NCBI RefSeq assembly: GCF_044377035.1
Contig: NZ_JBILJW010000001.1
Coordinates: 62,001 to 126,000 of the forward strand
Direction of reading: 5' to 3'
Length of the DNA stretch: 64,000 nt
From: Silanimonas sp044377035
Lineage (GTDB): Bacteria > Pseudomonadota > Gammaproteobacteria > Xanthomonadales > Xanthomonadaceae
Shown: positions 57,697 through 64,000 of the stretch, one piece after another
Numbering within the stretch: position 1 is the stretch's first letter
Layout: every line of letters starts with the position of its first letter
Made by a program: the position numbers and the translations under genes
Notes under the pieces: generated by a model
Told to the model about the DNA's origin: nothing
What the model saw: the letters and a program-made list of their open reading frames with translations, nothing else
Databases searched by the model: none

Positions 57697-59633
57697 CGGC
57701 ATCGGGCCGGCCGCGCCGTCGCCCCCGCAGCGCCGCGCGACATCGCGCGACGTTCGCTGCCGTTCTGATGCTGGCTGCAGCTTCTTCCGGGGCGGTGGCC
57801 CGCTGCCCGGGCCCGGCCGCGCCGAACCAGCGCTTGGAATCCGCCGATGTGGGTCGCGTGGTGGCGCAGGCGGCCGACGTCGCGCAGCGCCTGAACCAGC
57901 CGGCCACCATCGCCGTCGTCGATCGCGTGGGCAACGTGCTGGCGGTGTTCCAGACCACCGGTGCCGCACCCACCGTGCGCATCACCAGTGGCGTGTCGAG
58001 CGGCGGTGGGCTCGAAGGCCTGGTCGTGCCGAGCACGGCGGCGGCCATCGCGAAAGCGGTCACCGGCGCCTACCTGTCGTCGTCGGGCCAGGCCTTCAGC
58101 ACGCGAACCGCCAGCTTCATCGTGCAGGACCACTTCCCGCCGACCATCCGCAACGTGCCCTCGGGGCCGCTGTTCGGCGTGCAGTTCAGCCAGTTGCCCT
58201 GCGGCGACCTGGTGCAGGCCGGCAGCGCCCTCGGCATCGGCCCGCGCCGCTCGCCGCTCGGGCTGTCCGCGGACCCCGGCGGTTTCCCGCTCTACAAGGG
58301 CGGCAGCGTGGTCGGCGGCATCGGCGTCATCGCTGGCAGTGCGCCCACCTACAGCCTCGATCTCTTCCCCTTCGACTTCGACAACGATCCCGAGGAAGTG
58401 ATCGCGCACTCGGCGCTGGCCGGCTTCGCGCCGCCCGAATGCATCCGTGCGGAGCGCGTCACGGCCGGCGGCGTGAGCCTGCGCTTTTCCGACGCCGATG
58501 GCCGTTTGCTGGCCACCACGGCCACCGTGCCCAACGGAGGTGCCTTCGTTGATGTCGGCGGCTACTACGTCGCTTCGGATGGTCCTCGCACGGGCCGCAT
58601 CTTCGGTCTGCCGGAATCCGGCGTGGCGCGCGAGAACGTCAACCTCGCCGGCGGCGCCCACGGCCTGCTGAATCCCGATGGCAGCAACCGTTATCCCCCG
58701 ATCGCCGCGACCGGCCTGAGTGCGAACGACGTGGTGAGCCTGCTCGACGAAGCGCTCGCCGTCGCGAACGCCGCGCGCGCGCAGATCCGCATCCCGCTCG
58801 GCTCGCCGGCGCAGGTGACGGTGTCGGTGGTCGATGCCCAAGGCGTGGCGCTCGGCATCGGCCGCACGCCGGACGCGCCGATCTTCGGCATCGACGTCTC
58901 GCTTCAGAAGGCGCGTGCGGCCGCGCTGTTCTCGCGCACCGACGCCGCGGCGCGCATCGCGGCGGCGAACTCCGCAGCGCAGCAGGCCTTCTACTTCAAC
59001 GGCGATCCGCGCGCGGCCGTGGCCTTCTTCCAGCGCCCGACGATCTTCGCCGACGGCACCGCCTTCACCGCGCGCGCCATCGGCAACATCGCGCGGCCGC
59101 TGTTTCCCGATGGCATCGATGGTCGCTCGCGCGGGCCGCTCGCCAGCAGCAAGCCGAACTGGAGCCCGTTCAACGTCGGCCTCCAGCTCGACCTGGTGTT
59201 TCCGGGCCTCGCCGCCTCGCTGGCGCCGGGTGGCCCGGTCATCAACCGCTGCACCGCTGCGGCCATCGGTGCCGACAACGGCATCCAGATCTTCCCCGGC
59301 GGCGTGCCGATCTACCGGAACGGCGTGCTGGTCGGTGCCGTGGGCGTTTCCGGCGACGGCGTCGACCAGGACGACATGATCGCCTTCCTCGGCATCACCC
59401 GAGCGGGGCGCTGGCGCGGCGGCGGTCTCGGTCACGCGCCGCTGGCGAAGCGCGCCGACCAACTCGGCCTGCGCTACGTGCAGTGCCCGCAGTCGCCCTT
59501 CAATGGCAGCGATGCGCAGAACGTCTGCGGCGGCGATGGCGACCTGCCGACGACGGGGGCGGCGCCGGTGACCGCCGCGCTGCCGCAGATCCCCGCACTG
59601 CTGCGTCGCGAACGCATGGAGGACCGCCGATGA
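57693..59633 (+). CDS. Secreted tandem HbpS/GlcG-domain haem-binding protein
   Basis: A 646-residue exported protein, start ATG overlapping the cytochrome stop (ATGA). After an Arg-rich signal peptide (ATFAAVLMLAAASSGAVA) it has two copies of the GlcG/HbpS fold (DUF336). The first is at ~residues 45-230 (ADVAQRLNQPATIAVVDRVGNVLAVF; GGFPLYKGGSVVGGIGV). The second is at ~350-600 (AQVTVSVVDAQGVALGIGRTPDAPIFGIDVSLQKARAA; GGVPIYRNGVLVGAVGVSGDGVDQDD). Family members bind haem or degrade it, or act as redox-stress sensors with degraded metal sites. It has cysteines near both ends and no CxxCH. Between cytochrome and barrel genes, it may be a haem chaperone or an iron-binding component of the conduit. 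Confidence 0.85.
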   Translation: MTASGRPRRRPRSAARHRATFAAVLMLAAASSGAVARCPGPAAPNQRLESADVGRVVAQAADVAQRLNQPATIAVVDRVGNVLAVFQTTGAAPTVRITSGVSSGGGLEGLVVPSTAAAIAKAVTGAYLSSSGQAFSTRTASFIVQDHFPPTIRNVPSGPLFGVQFSQLPCGDLVQAGSALGIGPRRSPLGLSADPGGFPLYKGGSVVGGIGVIAGSAPTYSLDLFPFDFDNDPEEVIAHSALAGFAPPECIRAERVTAGGVSLRFSDADGRLLATTATVPNGGAFVDVGGYYVASDGPRTGRIFGLPESGVARENVNLAGGAHGLLNPDGSNRYPPIAATGLSANDVVSLLDEALAVANAARAQIRIPLGSPAQVTVSVVDAQGVALGIGRTPDAPIFGIDVSLQKARAAALFSRTDAAARIAAANSAAQQAFYFNGDPRAAVAFFQRPTIFADGTAFTARAIGNIARPLFPDGIDGRSRGPLASSKPNWSPFNVGLQLDLVFPGLAASLAPGGPVINRCTAAAIGADNGIQIFPGGVPIYRNGVLVGAVGVSGDGVDQDDMIAFLGITRAGRWRGGGLGHAPLAKRADQLGLRYVQCPQSPFNGSDAQNVCGGDGDLPTTGAAPVTAALPQIPALLRRERMEDRR

Positions 59634-61732
59634 CTCGCCGGCTCCGCGCGCGCTTGCGCCCGTTGAACCTCTCCGGCGCCTGCGCCGCCGCGCTGGCGCT
59701 GTCGGGGGCGATGCCGGCACGCGCCGATTCGGAAGCGCCGCCTGTCGCTGCCCGCGCCGACGTCGCCCTCGTGCAGGTGATGGCGCCGCGCCTCGTGCTT
59801 GTCGCGGCCGCGCGTGCCAATGCGGAGCCGCGCTTCGACGTGGCCCGCGGTCGCCTGCTCGAAGTCGTGGCGAGCCGGGGCGAGTGGATCGAAGTGCGCG
59901 TTCGCGGCGGCGCCATGGCGGCCGAGGGCGGCACGGCCTGGCTGCGGCGCGAGCGCTTGCCGGACGGCCAATGGAACGTCGAACCGATGCGCGCGCCGGG
60001 CGCACCGCGCGTGGTGGGCGCGGATGGCGTGCCGGCGCCGGCCATCGAGCCGCTGGTGCGTCCCGGCGGCGATGTCGCACCGCTGGTGACGCTGCCGCCG
60101 CCCCAGCCCGGCCAGGTCGAGGCGCCATTGCCGAACCTGCCGCGCGAATCGGTGTCGGTGCCGGACCGCTGGCGGATCATGCAGGGCCTCGGCTACCGCT
60201 TCCCCTGGTACGACCCGTACCACCAGAACGTGCTGAAGGGCGATTTCCCCATCCTCGAATGGGGCAGCGACTGGTTCCTCGCGCTGAACCTCGTCAGCGA
60301 CACGCTCGGCGAGGCGCGCCGCTTCCCGGTGCCGGTGGCGCAGGTGATCGGCACGCCGGGGCAGGGCAACGACATCTACGGTCGCAACCGCTTCGAGATC
60401 GGCGCGCAGACCTTCATCCTCAGCGCCTCGGCCATCAAGGGCAACACCACCTTCAAGCCGCCGGACTACGAGTACCGCATCGTCCCGGTGATCAACATCA
60501 ACCGTGTCGTGGCGCAGGAATCCGGACTGCTGCGCATCGATCCGGAGGCCGGCCGCACCCGCACCGACACCTTCTTCGGGCTGCAGGAGCTGTTCTACGA
60601 CAAGCACCTGCGCAACGTGTCGGACCGCTACGACTTCGACAGCCTGCGCATCGGCATCCAGCCCTTCACCAGCGATTTCCGCGGCTTCCTGTTCCTCGAC
60701 CAGCCTTTCGGCGTGCGTCTGTTCGGCAATCGCGACAACAACTTCTGGCAGTACAACCTGGCGTGGTTCCGCCGGATGGAGAAGGACACCAACAGCGGCC
60801 TCAACGACATCACCGAGCCGCTGCGCCACGACGACGTCTTCGTGGCGAACGTGTACCGGCAGGACTGGCCGAGGCTCGGCTTCACCTCGCAGGCCACGGT
60901 GGTGCACAACCGCAACCGCGAGGACCGCTTCCGCTACGACACCAACGGCTTCCTGGTGCGCCCGGCCTTCCTCGGCGACCTGCGGCCGCACCGCTACAAC
61001 GTCACCTACCTCGGCGTCAGCGGCGATGGTCACCTCACCTCGTGGTTCCCGAAGTCGCGGCTGAACCTCACCACCACGACCTATGTCGCGCTGGGTGATT
61101 ACGAGCGCCATCCGCTGGCCCAGCGCTCGCAGAGCATCCGCGCGCTCTTCCATGCCAGCGAGCTGTCGCGCGACTTCAGCTGGGTGCGCGTGCGCGCCAG
61201 CCTGCTCTACGCCAGCGGCGACAAGGACCCCTACGACGGCAAGGCCACCGGCTTCGATGCGATCTTCGAGAACCCGCAGTTCGCCGGTGCCGACACCAGC
61301 TACTTCATCCGCCAGACCATCCCGCTGATCGGCGGTGGCGGCGTCGCGCTGAGCGGCCGCAACGGCCTGTTGCCCTCCCTGCGCTCGTCGAAGGAGCAGG
61401 GGCAGTCCAACTTCGTGAACCCCGGCCTCGCGCTGGCCGGCGTGGGCGCCGACATCGACCTGACGCCGGAGCTGCGCATCACCACCAACGTCAACCACCT
61501 GCGCTTCCTTGAAACGGAAGTGCTGGGCGTGCTTCGCAACGAGGCCCCGCCGCCGAAGTCGATCGGCTGGGATGCCTCGGTGGGCGTGCAGTGGCGACCG
61601 CTGTTCATCCAGAACATCGTCGTGAACGGCTCGCTGGCGGTGCTGAAGCCGGGCGACGGCCTCCAGCGTTTCTACGGAACGGAGCAGGGCACGCTGTACT
61701 CCGGGATCGTCAACGTGCTTCTGACCTTCTGA
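59630..61732 (+). CDS. Outer-membrane beta-barrel of conduit operon
   Basis: A 700-residue exported protein, overlapping the HbpS-like gene by four bases. The signal peptide ends GAMPARA. Residues ~45-105 look like an SH3-like module (VLVAAARANAEPRF, RLLEVVASRGEWIEVRV). After a Pro-rich linker, residues ~170-700 form amphipathic strands and aromatic girdles (YRFPWYDPYHQNVLKGDF, NRFEIGAQTFILSASA, YRIVPVININRVVAQ), ending in SGIVNVLLTF with a terminal Phe, as in outer-membrane barrels. It could be the porin that sheathes the cytochromes, as MtrB does, but shows no obvious MtrB sequence features. An alternative is an unrelated porin. Confidence 0.75.
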   Translation: MTRRLRARLRPLNLSGACAAALALSGAMPARADSEAPPVAARADVALVQVMAPRLVLVAAARANAEPRFDVARGRLLEVVASRGEWIEVRVRGGAMAAEGGTAWLRRERLPDGQWNVEPMRAPGAPRVVGADGVPAPAIEPLVRPGGDVAPLVTLPPPQPGQVEAPLPNLPRESVSVPDRWRIMQGLGYRFPWYDPYHQNVLKGDFPILEWGSDWFLALNLVSDTLGEARRFPVPVAQVIGTPGQGNDIYGRNRFEIGAQTFILSASAIKGNTTFKPPDYEYRIVPVININRVVAQESGLLRIDPEAGRTRTDTFFGLQELFYDKHLRNVSDRYDFDSLRIGIQPFTSDFRGFLFLDQPFGVRLFGNRDNNFWQYNLAWFRRMEKDTNSGLNDITEPLRHDDVFVANVYRQDWPRLGFTSQATVVHNRNREDRFRYDTNGFLVRPAFLGDLRPHRYNVTYLGVSGDGHLTSWFPKSRLNLTTTTYVALGDYERHPLAQRSQSIRALFHASELSRDFSWVRVRASLLYASGDKDPYDGKATGFDAIFENPQFAGADTSYFIRQTIPLIGGGGVALSGRNGLLPSLRSSKEQGQSNFVNPGLALAGVGADIDLTPELRITTNVNHLRFLETEVLGVLRNEAPPPKSIGWDASVGVQWRPLFIQNIVVNGSLAVLKPGDGLQRFYGTEQGTLYSGIVNVLLTF

Positions 61733-61736
61733 GCCC

Positions 61737-64000
61737 ATGACCGACGCCAACGTCCATCGCTCCACTTTCCGGCTGCGCGCCGCGCTGTTCTCGCTGAGCG
61801 TGACGCTGGCGCTGGGCTCGGTGTCGCTCACTGTGCGCTCGGCCGGCATCGAGAAGGTCGAACGCACCTACCACGAGTTCCCCGCGGCCCCGGCGCGGCA
61901 GCCGCAGACGCTCGCCGATACGAAATCCGTGGGCTGCACCACCTGCCACGAGAAGACCGACCAGCCGACCATGCACGCCAACCCCGGTGTGGTGCTGGGC
62001 TGCGCGGACTGCCACGGCGGCGATCCCGCCGTGCGGCGCGGCAGCGAGGCGCCGGACAGCGAGGCCTACACGGCGCTGAAAGATGCGGCCCACGTGCTGC
62101 CTGCCGACGTCGGCACCTTCGGCCACGGGCCGGGCAACCCGAAGCACAGCATGGCGCGCTGGACGCAGGAGCATCCGGCCTACGTGCGCTTCGTGAACCC
62201 CGGCGACCTGCGCATCGCGCGCGAGGCCTGCGGCGCCTGCCACCTGCCGATCATCCAGGCGCAGGAACGCAGCCTGATGGCCACCTCCGCGATGCTCTGG
62301 GGCGGTGCGGCGTACAACAACGGCATCCTGCCGAACAAGATCTACAACCTCGGCGAAGCCTATTCGCGCGACGGCACGCCGGCCCTGCTCCGGAACCCGG
62401 TCGACGCCAGCGACCCGGCCCTCGCCGCGCGCGGGGTGCTGCCTTACCTCGCGCCGCTGCCGGCCTGGGAGACGGTGCCGCCGGCCGACGTGTTCCGCGT
62501 CTTCGAGCGCGGCGGCCGCGTCATCAACTCGCAGTTCCCCGAAATCGGCCTGCCGAATTCGCTGGGCCAGATCCAGCGCCTCGACGAGCCCGGACGCCCC
62601 GATTTGCGCCAATCGAACCGCGGGCCGGGCACCGGCAGCCGCATCGCGGTGCCGGTGATCAACCTGACGAAGACGCGGCTCAACGACCCGCACCTGTGGA
62701 TGCTGGGCACCAACGACAACCCCGGCGACTACCGCAGCTCGGGCTGCACCGCCTGCCACACGGTTTACGCGAACGACCGCGATCCGCGCCATTCCGGCCC
62801 CTACGCCGTGCACGGCAACCGCGGCCAGACGGCGACGGTCGACCCGACCATCCCCGCCGGCACGCGCGGCAGCCCGATCCAGCACGCGTTCACGCGTTCG
62901 ATCCCGTCTTCGCAGTGCATGGTCTGCCACATGCACCAGCCGAACATCTACGTGAACTCGTTCTACGGCTATGTGCAGACCGACTACGAGAGCGATGCCG
63001 CGGCCCTGTGGCCGGAAGAGCAGCGCTACCCGACGGCGGCGGAGATCCGCGAGATCAACCTGCGCAATCCGGAAGAAGCGGTCGTGCGTGGCAAGTGGTC
63101 CGACCCGGAGTACCTCGCCGAGATCTCGCGGCTCAACCCGACCCTGAAGGACACCCAGTTCGCCGACTACCACGGCCACGGCTGGGTCTTCCGCGCCGTC
63201 TTCAAGCGTGACCGCGAGGGGAACCTGCTCGACGCCGAAGGGGCGCAGGTCGCCAACGACGACCCCGAGAAGTTCGACAAGGCCGTGCACCTCTCGTCGA
63301 TCCACCTCGACAAGGGCATGCACTGCGTCGACTGCCACTTCGAGCAGGACATGCACGGCAACGGCCACATCTATGGCGAAGTGGCCGCCGCCATCGAGAT
63401 CGACTGCGCCGACTGCCACGGCACGGCGCGGGCCTACCCGACGCTCACCACGTCCGGGCCGGCGGCGCGCCCCGGCGGCATGGACCTCTCCCTGCTGCGC
63501 ACGCAGGACGGCCGGCCGCGCTTCGAATGGCGCGATGGCGCGCTGTACCAGCGTTCGGCGCTGTACCCGGACCTCGAGTGGAAGATGAGCCTCACGCGCG
63601 ATTCGGTGAACCCGGCCAACGCGGACTACAACGAGAAGGCGGCTCGCGCCAAGCTCACGCAGATGGGGGCGGCGGCCCGCAACGGCGAGTGGAACGCCGA
63701 GGCCGCTTTCGCCAACGCCTCGGACGTCGAGCTGGCCCACGGCGACGACAAGATGGAGTGCTACACCTGCCATCTGTCGTGGACGACCAGCTGCTCCGGC
63801 TGCCACCTGCCCATCCAGGCCAACTGGAAAACCGAGCGCAACCACTACGAAGGTGGCGAGACGCGCAACTACGCCACCTACAACGTGCAGGTGGTGCGTG
63901 ATGACGTGTTCCAGCTGGGCCTGCACGGCACGGTGAAGGGCAACACCATCGCGCCGATCCGCTCGAGCTCGGCCTTGGTGCTGAGCTCGCAGAACATCAA
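61737..64000 (+). CDS. Large secreted multihaem c-type cytochrome (3' end beyond window)
   Basis: The frame opens at ATG 61737, four bases after the barrel gene, and remains open for 754 codons to the window edge. A hydrophobic stretch at residues ~14-35 (LRAALFSLSVTLALGSVSL) is a signal peptide or anchor. Nine CxxCH motifs are visible between about residues 67 and 690: CTTCH, CADCH, CGACH, CTACH, CMVCH, CVDCH, CADCH, CYTCH and CSGCH. Large haem-free stretches (e.g. MATSAMLWGGAAYNNG, and a long segment before CVDCH) separate them, so it has substantial extra domains. It is a candidate terminal, surface-exposed cytochrome. Substrate or acceptor unknown. Confidence 0.9.
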   Translation, partial: MTDANVHRSTFRLRAALFSLSVTLALGSVSLTVRSAGIEKVERTYHEFPAAPARQPQTLADTKSVGCTTCHEKTDQPTMHANPGVVLGCADCHGGDPAVRRGSEAPDSEAYTALKDAAHVLPADVGTFGHGPGNPKHSMARWTQEHPAYVRFVNPGDLRIAREACGACHLPIIQAQERSLMATSAMLWGGAAYNNGILPNKIYNLGEAYSRDGTPALLRNPVDASDPALAARGVLPYLAPLPAWETVPPADVFRVFERGGRVINSQFPEIGLPNSLGQIQRLDEPGRPDLRQSNRGPGTGSRIAVPVINLTKTRLNDPHLWMLGTNDNPGDYRSSGCTACHTVYANDRDPRHSGPYAVHGNRGQTATVDPTIPAGTRGSPIQHAFTRSIPSSQCMVCHMHQPNIYVNSFYGYVQTDYESDAAALWPEEQRYPTAAEIREINLRNPEEAVVRGKWSDPEYLAEISRLNPTLKDTQFADYHGHGWVFRAVFKRDREGNLLDAEGAQVANDDPEKFDKAVHLSSIHLDKGMHCVDCHFEQDMHGNGHIYGEVAAAIEIDCADCHGTARAYPTLTTSGPAARPGGMDLSLLRTQDGRPRFEWRDGALYQRSALYPDLEWKMSLTRDSVNPANADYNEKAARAKLTQMGAAARNGEWNAEAAFANASDVELAHGDDKMECYTCHLSWTTSCSGCHLPIQANWKTERNHYEGGETRNYATYNVQVVRDDVFQLGLHGTVKGNTIAPIRSSSALVLSSQNI

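Noticed and set aside
57621..60128. An 835-codon minus-strand frame across the HbpS-like and barrel genes
   Set aside because: It lies opposite two overlapping genes with signal peptides and recognisable folds; its own product is Arg/Ala/His-rich with no domain.
61710..63926. A 738-codon minus-strand frame opposite the giant cytochrome gene
   Set aside because: The plus strand carries nine CxxCH motifs and a signal peptide; the minus frame is a codon-bias shadow.

Overview
This is a gene-dense, very GC-rich bacterial chromosome segment with no insertion sequences, phage genes or CRISPR arrays. Gene content points to a gammaproteobacterium close to the Lysobacterales/Xanthomonadales. The clues are a CopL-like metal protein, two TonB-dependent receptors, a rich set of secreted peptidases (M13, M28, S9), a quinone-type PyrD, class I fumarase, GluQ, RluF and HtpX, and encoded CCA ends on the tRNAs. 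The taxonomic call is inference from gene content, not from a marker gene.

Layout. 1-5.2 kb: an ECF sigma factor (cut by the window edge) behind a VWA lipoprotein, a small secreted protein of six Cys-containing repeats, a short fossil copy of the VWA gene start, a membrane protein in a visibly lower-GC patch, and an aldehyde dehydrogenase. 5.2-12 kb: xseA, a PilZ protein, ispG, a TonB-C lipoprotein and an M13 peptidase. 12-18 kb: a translationally coupled pyrD-murB-EamA operon, two small envelope proteins, an ALDH7-type dehydrogenase, tRNA-Arg(CCT) and tRNA-Ala(CGC). 18-32 kb: rnd, an FGE-fold lipoprotein, phaR, gluQ, htpX, a MASE1-GGDEF cyclase, selO, an acyltransferase, M28 and S9 peptidases, and rluF. 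32.7-34.6 kb: a compact four-gene metal-handling set. 34.6-46.6 kb: two cold-shock genes with matching promoters and leaders, a SlyD-like PPIase, a TonB receptor, glutathione peroxidase, an AraC regulator, a SOUL protein, ferredoxin-NADP reductase, a GST, fumarase and a DUF4197 protein. 46.6-55.2 kb: a second TonB receptor with a possible Fur site, an atypical SDR, a class V aminotransferase-fold enzyme, a GNAT and mfd.

The most interesting part is 55.3-64 kb. Five co-directional genes follow one promoter and are packed with ATGA overlaps or 3-4 base gaps. They encode a four-helix cytochrome b-like membrane protein, an anchored ten-haem c-type cytochrome, a secreted protein with two HbpS/GlcG-like domains, an outer-membrane beta-barrel with an SH3-like N-terminus, and a very large multihaem cytochrome (nine CxxCH motifs before the window ends). 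Together they look like a trans-envelope electron conduit, analogous in parts to porin-cytochrome complexes but with an unfamiliar parts list. That function is inferred from domain content and operon structure.

Other regulatory structure includes clear bidirectional terminators between convergent genes, a ~150-nt conserved leader on both cold-shock genes, and several perfect palindromes of unknown role.
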